Source of the DNA: Welwitschia mirabilis | Taxonomy: Eukaryota > Gnetophyta > Gnetopsida > Welwitschiales | Direction: 5' to 3' | DNA: 64,000 nt | NCBI GenBank assembly: GCA_051453625.1 | Contig: JBOZIK010000001.1 | Span: 251,189,760 to 251,253,759, forward strand | Shown here: in pieces, positions 36,382-48,400 of the stretch | Numbering within the stretch: the first letter of the stretch is position 1 | Layout of the letters: each line of letters opens with the position of its first letter | Translations under genes and position numbers: made by a program | Notes under the pieces: generated by a model | Told to the model about the DNA's origin: nothing | Databases searched by the model: none | The model's input: the letters and a program-made list of their open reading frames with translations, nothing else

Positions 36382-36866
36382 TAATATGAGGATGTGCGAG
36401 TTGTAAAAAGACCTCAAGAATATGAAACGACACCATCATGAGTGGATGTGGTGAAGGTAGTGGGGATTTCATAATGCCTCATCATTACTTGTCTGACCAC
36501 TAGGTGCATAATAATTCATCATAACAAATATAAATTTATTCTATCACATGCAATTTTTAAAATGAATAATTTAAATAAGCCATCACATCGTAATGCTTTT
36601 TCATGTAAAAATCAAAAAAAATATTCAATAATCACACAAGGAAAATAATGTTAACACAACCACTAAAGATCATTCTTATTGAGGATTACAACAAAAAATA
36701 TTATGGATTTTAAAAGACTTAAAATCATAAAATTTTCCACAATATAATTTCATCTAAAAAATTACAATAACTGCACTAGCTTATGTACTGTATAATAATA
36801 AAATTATTTTAATTAAGTTTTTAAGCTAAGTCTTTGGATCTTTGAAAATCTCGTTGTGACATGATC

Positions 36867-39800
36867 CTATAAAGGACCCTTGTTATTAGTATTATATGGA
36901 ATATTAGTCCAAGAATATAAAAACATTATTTAGTACTCTATTATACTTGTAAAGGTAGATTAGCTATAGGCTAACAGTTTTATTCCACATTATGGTCTAG
37001 ATATAATAATATCACAATAAGTGTAGTAGAAGAAGAATATGTTTGACATATTATCATTAAATATAGTATTATTTGTAAAACTCATAATAAAACATAGTTA
37101 TTTTATAACATTAGTTAAAGAAGTCAATAAAGGAAATGGACATGAAATTCCAACAATCATAAGTGAGTATAATTCAAGGTTTTAACCAAAAGAAAAAAGG
37201 AAAAAAAAGAAAAAAAAGAAAAAGTTATTCTACAAAAAATTCTACTACATGATATTTAGAAAAAAGCATACCAAAGAGTCTCTAAATTCTAATAATTAAT
37301 ACAAATCATATTGAGAGTACTTGTAAGATTAATTATATATCACTAGGAATATGAGCCTTGAAAATGAATTCAATTTTTAATTAAAACCCATATTTAGATA
37401 GGAATTTTATGAAATTCTAGGCATTTCATAAAAGTCTTTTACATATTAATAGGGAAGTTCTCCATTTTATATTAAGAAAATAAAAACTATTTAAGGATTC
37501 AAAATTTGTGGATATTATAAACTTTATCATTTTGAAAAGAAGATCTATAATTAAAGTCCATCTAATAATTTATATCTTCTTATGCATCCTAAATATATAT
37601 GATATTATAAAGGTTATGAAGGGTGTTTGGGATTAATGCTAATTGACTAAAATAAAGTTTATAATAATATTGAATGTTATCAGGGGATTTAATCTAATAA
37701 AAGTATTTAAAAGATCAAATACTTAACATAGGCCTTCATCAAAGAAGGTTCTGTTATCACTAAGGACACAGAAGAGGTCATGTTATGAAAGTAGCACTCC
37801 AAAGCCCTTAGAATTTAGCTACATGTTTTATTGATAGATATACAATTCAAAATGTAATAGCTCGAAACTAAAAGGCCTACATTTAAACATCCCACTAACA
37901 CTAAGAAATGGCTAGATGAAACTCCCAAAGTATTTAGTTAAAAAATTAAGAGAAGACACTTCTAAAAGAAACTCAAGATTAATTCAAAAATTAGTTTATT
38001 CTTTTGAAACAATCTTAGGCAAAAACAAGAAAAATCTAAAGCTAATTAAGAGGAAAAATTGTAAAGCAACAAAAAGAATAAGAGGAAAACTTTGGATGAG
38101 GAATAAAGGATAATGAAGAAGATAAAAGATAGAGTAGACTATGGCAAGCAACAAGAGTAATAAGATCAAACTAAGTATAACTATTTAGAGGATATTAAAA
38201 GATATCCCCCATATAAATAATCACCATCAATGACAATGATGCATAGGGAATTAAAGTAAGACCAAAGCATGCAAGAACAAGAAAGGAATATGAGACAAGA
38301 AAAGAGGACATGAAGAGGTCCATAAATAATAAATAGGCAAAATGTGGGATGACATTGTATGAAAGATATCGAAGAAAAATCATATCAATGAAAGATCCAG
38401 TAATAATAACCTAGCTAGTGTAGAATAATCAATACAAAAACAACTTGTAATAACATGTAAGAATAATTTTAGCAAATGACAACTCTAAAGAATCCTATGT
38501 GAAAAAGGAAATAGATTAAAATTAAGAGAGTGAAGAGCTAGTTTTGGACAAATTTACCCTAGTTAGGAAGTTGGTAGATCTTTACATGAAATAACGCTAT
38601 AGCAAATTGTCCAACTTAACAAATTGTAAGAGTACATTGGCAAATAGTGCTATAATGGTCTTATAATAAAAATAAACATATAAAATAGGAGGTTCTAGAG
38701 TTTGGGGGAAAATTTTAAGTTAAATATAGCTAAGGAGATCTTAGGAAATAAGAGACTAAGGTCAATGTACCACTTTGTTCCTTGTGAAGCTTTTTGATAA
38801 TGATATAAAAGGTTATACTAAACTTACATTGAAAACCTATAAAAGCTTATCCATTTTTGTTTTTATAATAGTGTAGTTGAAAAGTTTGTAAACTATGCCT
38901 TTGATTTGAAATACTTTAAATATCAAATATGCGAGAAGGAGTTTTTGCCCTTAATTAAAAGGAAAATTTTGTAACTATTATCTTTCCTAACATATAGGAA
39001 CTTTTATTTTAGAAAAAAGGCAAAATGTTTGGTTGTTCTAGTTAAAGAATTAACATTAAATGAAGAGACAATCTACTTAGTGAAGCATATTAAATTCTAA
39101 AGCTAGTAAAGTAATAAGATATTTTAGACATCATTAAATGGGAGATCATTTTTAACAATATTTTAAAGATAAGAGAATTTAGATATAAACAATTTATTTA
39201 AAAATGATAAATCCATTGAATATTAATTAAACACCCTAACTTTTCAATTTATATTATGTAGAATTTTTTATAGGCTCATGTTAAGCATGAAAACTTTGAG
39301 TTTAAATTATGATATATTTCAATCTAAGTATAAAATATTAAACTTTTTACTTTGAAATACTTTAAAATAAAATGTTTGATACTAGAAATTATAATGTCAT
39401 ATAAACTTTTGCATTTATTTTTTATTATGAAGCTCTACATATCTATTAGTTATAAAGCCTTGGACATAATTAAATAATTTATTTAATGATTTTATTAGTT
39501 GTAGTTCTAAGAAGAAGGTATAATTACTAAAATATTTGATTTTAATATCTAGTTTATTATGTATAGTAATTTTTTTAAGAGAATTATTTTTGTTAATTTA
39601 CCTTATGTATGGATTTTATTATAGTAATCTATAAAACTTAGTTTCATATCAAATGTTAAGCTCTTATGATAATTTTTTAAAAATATTTAACTTTAATTAT
39701 AGCTATTAAAGTTTTTGAAAAATGATTAAATTGTAATTAAAATTATTCAAAATGATAAATTTAGTTTTATATTTATCAAATATTTTATTATAGAACCTAC

Positions 39801-39925
39801 TGCAGTGGTACTTTAACTAATGATACACTCATTCTTCATTTAGAATGCCATGGGTTTTAAAATTTAGATGAAAAAATTGGCATACTATATAATCTTATAC
39901 ATAATTAAAACATTCGTTTAGATGA
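36867..39925. other. Spacer Z', copy of 28137-31189
   Basis: Colinear with spacer Z. It holds the same plus-strand basic and acidic frames (38240-38600) with different stops, and a second copy of the 80-base segment at 38618-38702. A 65-codon plus frame at 37916-38113 is Lys-rich and unassigned. Confidence 0.4.
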
Positions 39926-39930
39926 GTGTT

Positions 39931-41356
39931 TGTTATAGATTATTATTATTCATTGTAGTGAAATGTAAAGACCAAACAAACTAGGTAAAGAGCTAGTATC
40001 ATTCTTTCATAGGATATTTATGATAAACTTATTAAAAGAAAACAACTATTTCTATTCTATAATAAGTATTAAACAAAATATGAGATTAATTTGAGATCTT
40101 TTAGTAAACTTTGGTTAGTGATGTAGAGAAACAAACATGCTCCTGAGGTCTAGCTTAGCTTATCCAACAATACACCTTTTCTCCAATGATTTCTTGTAGG
40201 TCCTAAAACATAAATTCAAATCATCAAATCATGATAACTCAGCATGTTGACATAATCTCATTTACCACTTAAGTATTGGTGAATTTAATAGTCACTTGGT
40301 TCTTCATAGCCCTTCATGAATATAAAAATTAAATGTAATTATTTTTAAGATTTATAACATATTAGTGACTATAACTAAAAGCTAACTTTAGAGAACTCAC
40401 TTGGTTCGATAGATCTTGATGATGCGTATCACCCAAGGATTGACAGTACGATGTTAATGTGCACTAGAAATTCAAGAACGAATAACTACTATAACATTAA
40501 AAACAAGAAAGACTTTCACCTAAGTATTAATAATACCATGTTGGGGTGCATTAGAAATCAAAGAATGAACAACTCTTTCTTGTATTAATTAAAGAAATAC
40601 GTTACATTGAGAAAGGAAGAAGAAGCTAAAATAGACTTCTTAAACTAGCCTCAAAACAAATATGCTCTCAACAAAGGTCCTTAAAAAGCCGTGACATCCT
40701 GATGCTCCAGTATTTCCACCATGTTTTATCAACTAAATATTTCTAACAATGATTGCTTAAGATTCTTTTATATATAAGGAATGGCTTGAAAAGCTTGGAC
40801 ATGTTATAGTTGGTGGTAGTTACATTAGAAGAAGATTAAAAATTTTGTCATGTGGTCTTAATGAATGATTCCTTATCTTTTAATAAAAAGGAGATGATGA
40901 TATGGCCTTTGGATAATGAGTCTATTGCCACTGGATGCTGTTCCATATGTTCTTCATGTCATTATGCTTGTTACTTTACATCTCACTATAACATGTGGAT
41001 GTCTTTTCCATATGTCATTAAGGTTAATGATTGATTTTGGTTTTACATTCACCTGATCCCATAAGTGAAATGTGCTAGTTTTCCCATAAAAATTTGAAAA
41101 TGTAACAATGAAATCATTTTCCCTTAAAATAATGACAACAATAGTGATCTAAATAGTAACATCAATGTTTTCTAGTGGATTACCTTTAAACTTTAGCATG
41201 TCCTTCAAAAAGTAGCAATTATCCTAAAAATGTTATGGAAAAGTGCATATTTTCATACTCAATGATAAAAAGATTAGAAAATATATTTTTATGATAAAAT
41301 GGCTATTTTAATACCTTCACTATGCTAAATTGATCAAACATACTTAGTTAGAATGT
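39931..41356 (-). repeat. 3' LTR of D (D2)
   Basis: Aligns with 58862-60321. It starts TGTTATAGATTATT and ends GAATGTCA on the plus strand. Inside, two units of about 85 bases (40431-40510 and 40515-40590) share TATTAATAGTACCATGTT and GTGCATTAGAAATCAAAGAA-like motifs; the same pair occurs in the 5' LTR at 59345-59500. No primer site lies on its left, as expected for the 3' LTR. The plus frame at 40852-41034 is open by chance. Confidence 0.75.
40765..40779 (-). promoter_or_regulatory. TATA box of LTR D2
   Basis: The minus strand reads CCTTATATATAAAAG. The 5' LTR has CTCATCTATAAAAGG at the equivalent place (59689-59703). Confidence 0.55.
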
Positions 41357-41880
41357 CAATTGTTATATGTTAAAAACCCTCAACCAGACTTTTGCTAGTC
41401 TCTTAGTAAAACATTAATAAAGAAATGATAAACATGGAAAGTTATCTTAGTAAAATATTCAACTATGAAAACAATATAACTTTGAAAAAGTATTTGACCA
41501 ATTTTTGAAAAATAAGGCATTACAATTTTAAAAAATTCTATAAAAAATGGATGTCATGCCTTCTAACCAAAACTATACTTATCCTTAAATTTAAAGATAT
41601 AAAATTTTTTTAATAAAAATTCTTTTGAAAACAAGTCAAAGTATTTGAAAATAAAATTTTACATTACATGGATTTTTATACCAAAAGCTAGAAAATCATT
41701 TTGATGTAAGAACTTTAAAACTTTAGGAAAAACTATAATGCAAAAACTCTAAAATACCATGCAAACATTTTATTATAATACACTTGAAAATACTATAGGA
41801 AAACAAACTTTAATGCATGCAATAAAATGCGAACTTCAACCAAAATATCTTATATGAGAGATTAAATATTCTAGGTTTTT
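41357..41880 (-). other. 3' untranslated interior of D
   Basis: AT-rich, with several AAAA and TTTT tracts and no coding signal, between the accessory ORF and the 3' LTR. A weak purine run (minus strand GGTTGAGGG, about 41384) is the only candidate polypurine tract and is not adjacent to the LTR. Confidence 0.4.
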
Positions 41881-41884
41881 ATTT

Positions 41885-42142
41885 CTTTCATCTTCCTTGA
41901 GGGTTATTTTCTTCATCTTTTCTTATAGTTTGCCAATCCAAGTCTTATTCTTTTTTAGCATCTCTTCTAAAACTATTTCCCTAGAAAAAGAAGTAACAGA
42001 ATAAGGAGGTTGAGGGGAAGAAGTAGAAGAAGGAGGATAAGAGGATTCTTCAATAGGATTCTTGCCTTAATGACAAGTTGTTGGAGGTACATTAGGAGTT
42101 ACATAAGAGGAAATGGAGTGAATGGAAGATGAATCATGACAA
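41885..42142 (-). pseudogene. Pro/Ser-rich accessory ORF segment of D, then Lys-rich coiled region
   Basis: One minus frame runs about 86 codons with only two stops. It begins HDSSSIHSISSYVTPNVPPT, continues ESSYPPSSTSSPQPPYSVTS and ends REIVLEEMLKKNKTWIGKL and KMKKITLKEDERN. A low-complexity Pro/Ser linker followed by a short helix-forming segment fits the end of the extra ORF that Athila elements carry after pol. The function of that ORF is unsettled; an envelope-like role has been proposed for the group. Confidence 0.5.
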
Positions 42143-42691
42143 CTTTTTTTTCCTTTGTGGTTATTGCTATTCTTGCTACTGTCGTAGGATCCAATAAGTA
42201 TTACAATCATTCTAAACTTGGGTAATATTACAAGAAATAATAGCTTGTATATAGGCTCTATCCCTTATTTCATGATTTAGTATCTAGTAAAGGGCTTGTG
42301 AATGATATCTAAAATGAGTCAAGATAAAGAAAGATTCCTTTTATATCTTACATGATTAATAATGATTTTAAATATAATAAAACTTTTTATATTTTAAAAG
42401 TATTATTATCTTGAATTATTCTAATGAAATCTAAATAATTGTTATAAGAATTAGTGACATGCAATGTAGGTAATACATTATGAGTCATAAATCTAACAAA
42501 TGCAACTCAGTTTTTGTATTAAAACATACATGGAATGGTGCCTTATTAGTTCAGAGCATATTATACATCTAAGATATAACAAAAACATTACAAATTTTTT
42601 ACCAAATCAAAAGGGAGATGGCTTGAATATTCTACCCCTAAGACCACTTCAAATCAAATAATGAAATGGAAAATGAAGTGAATTAAATATG

Positions 42692-42890
42692 TTAATAGAT
42701 TACCCAAGGATCTTCATCATCAAATATTGCATTCTCGTAAAATTTAGGTACTTTTTTAAGATAGGAGAATGCATTAGCTTCCTTCAGCAGATAGTTATAA
42801 TCTTTAATTTTACTTATAACAAGGTAATATGGAGAAAACATATCCAAAAAGAAGCCAAAAATTCCTTCTTTAATAAAGGCACCTTACCTC
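42692..42890 (-). pseudogene. Accessory ORF segment of D (Athila extra ORF)
   Basis: A minus frame open for about 64 codons reads GAFIKEGIFGFFLDMFSPYY, LLKEANAFSYLKKVPKFYEN and FDDEDPWVIY before a stop. Position (after protease, before the Pro/Ser segment and 3' LTR) points to the Athila extra ORF. I do not recognise a named domain. The 42.14-42.69 kb stretch between the two segments is too decayed to read. Confidence 0.4.
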
Positions 42891-44739
42891 ACATTTATCT
42901 TTCTAAAAAATTAGCAATAAAGAAAGGAAAATAGATAAAGAAAAATAAATGATAGAGAGGGATGAAGATAAAGTAATGTTTTTTAAAGTGTAATGAAAGT
43001 AAGATTTAAAGAAGCATTTTATGGAAGATGTCTTAAAAAAATGAAAATATGTCAAATAAAAGACATATCCAACTATGTAAAGATTTAAAAATGATGTAAG
43101 ACCATGTGCAAAAGTGGGATGCCTGACTCATGACAATAGTCATAGTGCTAGTTGTGACAAGCAGTAGCATTAACAAAAGTAAAAAAAATAGTAACTACAT
43201 AGTAGCTAAGAATTCAGCTATGACATTGAAAATATGATAGACTTGTGGGGGTAGTGAAAAGGTAAGGGTAAATGATGGGTTTTTATGGATGTAGGGATGA
43301 AATAGAACTATTGAATTGTTAAAGCTTACTAATGGTTAACATGAGTTATATCAAGGATCGAGGTGTGGATTGATATGTCTTTTTAAGGAAAACACAATTA
43401 TGTGTTCTTTTTTGGTTTAGTTTCTTTCATAGAATATCATGATTAAAAAAAAAAAAAGTAAGTTAGAGAAAACAAAACAAAAGTTAGAGAAAACAAAACA
43501 TGAAATATAATGAAAAACACATCAATCATAACTCCAAAATATATAATACCTAAGTTAATAACCATATTTATTTAAAAATTTTACAAATTTTATTCTAAAT
43601 TTAAATGGACCACAATGTAGAACAAATAAGATATCCTCTAGGTAAACCTATAAAAACCCAAAAATTAGTTAAGAAAATCCTCAAGTACTTAAGTTAAAGA
43701 AATAAGTCATATAAGTATCTCCAAATCCATCTTTTATTTCTGAGTTTTACATTTTTCACAATCAAACGTATTCTTTGTTTTAAGCATTTAGATCAAATTG
43801 AGTATCTAATATTATGACATCTTCTTCTAACAATTTAAAGCATGTTGTTTTGTGAAAAACTAAATGCTACATTTATAATAAGTGTTTATAGCCCTAATGT
43901 AGTTGAAAATGTCATAAATAGATTGTTAGAGCCACATTTCCAATAAGTGTCAATAGCCTTGATGTAGTTAACTAAATTCAATTTTAATTGATCAATGATA
44001 TAATGTTCTTTTTTATAGGAGATATTTTATTTTCTTTAGATACCTTCTTCTTATGTTCAATAATTTTTTATGCACATAAAAGAAATCATTGGCTCATTAG
44101 CATAATCAAGAAAAAATTTATCCCCATGAAATGCTTTAAAAATATGAAACATAATATGAAGGTAAATTTAACCTTTTTTAACCACATTTTTTGAATTTGG
44201 AAATATTAAGTAACACTAACCTTAACAAGATAACTTAAAAATAAGGAAAAATTTTTCTTAAAACTATAAATAAAATTAAATTTAACTTAACTTGTAAGAC
44301 AAGGTAATCACTTATTAAAAATTTATTTATTAAGGGTCATTAATCAAAATTATTAAGTCTTAGGAACTTATGAATAGATGATAATGGTGGATGGCTTGTG
44401 CATTAAATGAGGTAATTATAAAATGAAGTGGGCATGTTGAATGGTGGTTGTGATGGATATAGTTATTAATAAGAAAAACATTCTTAATGCTTACTAAATT
44501 GGTCATGCTTTAGGCAATGCTACTGTAAGAGAGTTTTTCAAAGAGATGAAATATGAAAGATTGAAAAAAACATTATAATTATGAGGCTTAAACATTGATT
44601 AATATTAAATGGAGAAGGATGGATAAAATTTTCATGAATTAGCTCTACATATACATGTAAAAACTTTAAAAGAACATTAGGGATGTTATCAGAAGAGTTT
44701 AAATTTTCAAATAAGATGGTGGTTCATCCTTTTGCATTT
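42891..44739 (-). other. Interior of D where pol should lie, not recognisable
   Basis: Between protease and accessory ORF a complete Athila should carry about 3 kb of reverse transcriptase, RNase H and integrase. Only 1.85 kb is present and I find no YLDD-type box or integrase motif. Two imperfect direct repeats occur at about 43862-43910 and 43933-43980 (motif AATAAGTGTYWATAGCCYT). A 68-codon plus frame (43988-44194) is not recognised. Confidence 0.45.
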
Positions 44740-45385
44740 TATTAATTTTTTAATAAATTTTTAAAAGAAGAGTAAAAGACATTACTATCAATATGAGAAG
44801 AACAAATGTTTGATTTTATAAGAGAAGAATCAAGATCATGAATTTCATATACAAAATCAACCCTATTATTATTCTCTAGAAGTTCCATAGTGTTGAATAT
44901 ATTTAGATTCATTATCAAGATGTCAAAATAAATTTTCATATGATAATTTCTACAATTAATAAGATAATTAAATGTTTTTTTGAAAATATTTACTTATAGT
45001 TATTAAAACTAACCTATGTTTTGTTAAATTTATTTATAAGACAATAAAATCAATTGGGAAGTAGCAGTTATCAATTTGCATGACTATGTTTTTAATAATT
45101 CCTAATAATGATTTTAAATAATTATCTACTAATTGAAATTAGATTTATCATTTTTATGATTATTAACACCAAGTTTCTTGTAAACCAAGTGAGGTAAGAG
45201 ATTTACACTTACTTATAAATCTAACAAGACTTATCCAATATGTTTATCTCCAATTGTGATAGCAAGGGTGGGACAACTAGGATTTTTGGATTTGAGGGGT
45301 ACTTGATCTTGAATAATTGCACTTATTTGCTAGGCTAAAAGGGCCCTTTACTTTACATGCATTTATCTCTTAATTATACACATAT
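44740..45385 (-). pseudogene. Retropepsin (protease) remnant of element D
   Basis: The minus frame reads SAIIQDQVPLKSKNPSCPTL, then ITIGDKHIG, then VLLDL-stop-VSVNLLP, where the family has the catalytic DLGASVNLLP motif of Athila/Tat proteases (D kept, following Gly lost). Downstream come LGIIKNIVMQIDNCYFPIDF and IVL, which match the conserved block after the active site, and a tail VDFVYEIHDLDSS near 44830. The frame upstream of the active site runs to the edge of C1 at 45386. The protease would cleave the gag-pol polyprotein. Broken by stops. Confidence 0.75.
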
Positions 45386-45569
45386 TAAGGATCATTGAAC
45401 TTAGAGAAAAGGGTTGAATGAATTCCATAAAATAAAAATTTAAACCAATAATAGAATGAAATAGCATAATAAAAAAACATTACCAAGATAATGTTGTTTC
45501 CCAACCTAGGTACATTCACATATAGAGGATAGCGTCTACTCACACATTTGGATATTCTTGAACTATAAG

Positions 45570-45862
45570 AAAGTAGTGGTTTTCTAGGACACCATTAACC
45601 TTATAATAAGTGAAAGTCTTCTTGTAAGGTAGCAATCTCTTTCTTAGAGGGAAATACTAGTTTTCATAGGAGCACCACAAACCTTACAATAATGAAAGTA
45701 TTCTTACAAGGTATCACTCTCTTCTTCATATGAAAATAGTGGTTTCATATGTGCACCATGAACCTAATAATAGTGAAAGTCTCCTCGCAAGGTAGCACTC
45801 TCTTTCCTACAAGGAAATAATGATTTGCTAGCTCACCAATAACCTTATAATAAGAAAGTTCT
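45570..45862 (-). repeat. Four tandem units of about 79 bases in LTR S1
   Basis: Each unit contains a motif close to ACCTTATAATAGTGAAAGTC, then CAAGGTAGCACTCTCTTTCC and a GGAAATAGTGGTTTTCATAG-like segment. The 5' LTR has the same array at about 54395-54685. The TTATAAT, AAGGTA and GAAAGT parts are the best kept. This is a retroelement LTR feature, not a CRISPR array: units are diverged and there are no unique spacers. Confidence 0.75.
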
Positions 45863-46258
45863 CATAGGTACTAATTTGAATGCACATCCATATAAGGATT
45901 TCCTTATAATGAGTTTTATTTAATAATGGACTTATAGCAATATTAAACAATAAGATAGTTCAATAATGTAGAATCAAAAATACAATACAAAAACAAGCCT
46001 AGAGATGTAACTTTGAAGAGATTTTAGTTCCTTGTTATTGTCGTCATCACATAGATAAATAATGTGATAATGTGGGATCCGAGAGTAAATGATGTAGATA
46101 GTATAAGCTTCTTTGCAAATGATTTCTTTAATCCTTCATGAAATATTTCTTTTACTTGTGCATTCTTTGTTCTATATTTTTTTTTGATCAAAGAAGTGCT
46201 AACAACATGTGTGTTTATTAAAGTTTTAAAAGTTTTTAAAATGTTCCATCACATCATG

Positions 46259-46269
46259 CCTTTATATAG
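46259..46269 (-). promoter_or_regulatory. TATA box of LTR S1
   Basis: Minus strand CTATATAAAGG, downstream of the tandem array in the direction of transcription opposite to the array side. The 5' LTR equivalent (about 55074-55086) is weakened to TTGTATAGAGG. Confidence 0.55.
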
Positions 46270-46945
46270 TCAAAGAGGATCTAGTCATTTAAGCTTTAAA
46301 TATAGTCATATAACTTTATAACCATCATGCAACAAATAGGAAACATCTAGAAGTCAAATGCATATCTTTGTTTTTTTATGAATGTGAACTTTGGTATAAG
46401 ATTTCTTCACATTTATAGACATCTACTAATAGCCAGACATCTTCACCTTATAAACATCTTTAGTGAACTTTCCTAGATTTTGATGAAACTTACTGTACAT
46501 AATCCTTGAGCCTCATGATCATGAATCCATAATGTATAGGGTAATGCTTACCTAAAATTTAAGATACTAGTCAAAAACCAAATTAACTCTATTACCTAGT
46601 TTAGTTTCGTAAAGACATCTTTAATCATGTAGAAATCTTCATTTGTGTTAGGTTCAACTTTCAACATAGTCTTCTTTGATGATATGATCATCTTCTAGTC
46701 TATGACTTGAATTTTAACACATTTGAGACATTTTTAATTTCTTTGACATGTTTACTAGAGACATCTTTAATTCTGGAGAAGTCTTTGAACTATTAATTTT
46801 CCATTTTAATAATTGATCCTTTTTATCTTAGAGGTTCCATCAAAAACTTGTATTTATTGAAGTCTAATTTTCTTTGTAATGACCTCTCTACATAATGAAA
46901 CAAAATATTTGGCAAATGAAATCATTAAAACTAGATTTTCTAATA

Positions 46946-46962
46946 ATTTTCCCCTTTTTTAT
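46946..46962 (-). other. Polypurine tract of C1
   Basis: Minus strand ATAAAAAAGGGGAAAAT directly before the 3' LTR. SIRE-like elements typically have an AAAAAGGGGGAGAT tract here. Confidence 0.7.
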
Positions 46963-48400
46963 GACATTCAAACTTGATAAATATCATTAGTGCAATCTCA
47001 TTAAATTAACTAAAAATAGACACTCATATTCAAGAGAAATGCACATAATCAATTTTGCAATGATATTTGAAAAACACAATATCAACCACTTGTTAGGAAT
47101 CAAATAAAGAAACAAAGATACTTAATAATACCATGTAAGAATGTTAATAACTTGAGTAAGTAGGATATTCTATCAATGATGTGTCAATAATATATTAGTG
47201 AATTAGCTCATGGTAATGCATTAGATGAAAATCAGAGCAAGTTAAAATAAAATCATATTAGTAATATATAGCATAAATATCATGAAAATTGTGTATGTTA
47301 ATAATAAAAATTAGAGTCTAATATTTTAGAAGTGTGCCAACAAAAGCATGATATTAAAACATGAGAGTGTTAATAGAAAAATGTGCTAATAATAAGTGTG
47401 TTAAATAACATTAATAGAGATAACAAAAACATAACAATAATGTGTGCCAAAATAACATGAGAAATTATCAACAAATAATGATAACACTTAGGGATCTGAT
47501 CCAATATCTCATAAATAAAAACTCCAATCCCAATAAGATGTCCTCAAGGGTAAAGTGTCTAACTGAAAGCCACTAATCTATCAAACTAGATTTGACAATC
47601 ACTAATTTATCAAAAATTCTTCTCCTTTTTGGATAACAAAGAAAAATCTCTAATCACTAAGAGTGAAGTCACTAGTATAATGCATGCCTTAATCTTCTTC
47701 ATCATTATAATCACTACCATGAGCATATTATATAACTTTATTCAACTAGATTTAAAGAACTATCCTCTTCCACTTCACCAATAGCTACACTCATGTCTCC
47801 TTGTCGTCTCCTGCTTATTAAAAAAAAGAGTTGTAGTTACCCATTTGAAGTACTAGAAATGTCCTCCTTATAACAATACTGAAGGGTGGTATTATGATAA
47901 ATGGTAATTCCATTAAAAAAAATAATGCATAGAGGGACAATTTACTAGATGAAAAGAATTAATCTAAAAATAAGTTATATGATAAGCTAATAAAGATTAA
48001 AGAATAATGTTAATGAGATGACCACCAAATTCTGTGGAGTTAGCATAAGTGTTTACCAGGTAGAAGCTTAGGACATTAGGGTAAATGGAATAGAACATGT
48101 TTTAATTTATCTATTCCTATTATCATGCAAAATAGTCTTGTTTTTATTATTCTTTTAATGAAAAAAGTTCTTACCATCTAAATTGACTTTCTTAATTTAA
48201 ACATGAAAAATTTAAAAACTATTATGGACAAATTGATTTCTAGCTAAAAGGGCTAATCTTATTGTGAATGCCCTAAATCAAGAAAGTGGTGTCTGAGAAC
48301 TTATAAGATTTCTCTAGCTAGCTAAAGATTTTGCATTCTTTTCCTATGATATGAGTCTATAAATTTAGGTAGTGCTAATCACTTATCTACTAAAAAAACA
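46963..48400 (-). other. 3' interior of C1
   Basis: A minus frame near 47730-47815 reads RRQGDMSVAIGEVEEDSSLN and is acidic, compatible with the long, loosely conserved region between pol and the 3' LTR of SIRE-type elements. No RNase H or reverse transcriptase motif is recognised. Confidence 0.35.

Larger units (their letters stand above)
34985..36861 (-). repeat. 5' LTR of the partial second E copy (R3)
   Basis: It aligns with R1 and R2. On the minus strand it begins TGTCACAACGAGATTTTC and ends next to the primer site at 34970-34984. The outer flank is tgatc (36862-36866), a C-to-T variant of the E1 target-site duplication cgatc. It contains a (TA)n run absent from R1. The matching 3' half of the element is missing, being cut off by the gap at 31718. 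Confidence 0.8.
31818..40155. repeat. Tandem segmental duplication, unit 2
   Basis: Diverged copy of 23155-31717: E interior (31818-34970), E 5' LTR (34985-36861), spacer Z' (36867-39925) and the start of LTR D2. Unlike unit 1 it continues into a complete LTR D and element D, so unit 2 holds the original right-hand context while unit 1 sits next to the complete left half of E1. Confidence 0.75.
45386..46945 (-). repeat. 3' LTR of C1 (S1)
   Basis: Aligns with 54207-55794. On the minus strand it begins TATTAGAAAATCTAG (TGTTGG in the other copy) after the polypurine tract and ends CAATGATCCTTA. It carries a four-unit tandem repeat and a TATA box. Confidence 0.8.

Noticed and set aside
45570-45862. 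Regularly spaced repeats that could suggest a CRISPR array
   Set aside because: Units are contiguous, diverged and present in both LTRs of a retrotransposon. There are no unique spacers and the DNA is plant-like.
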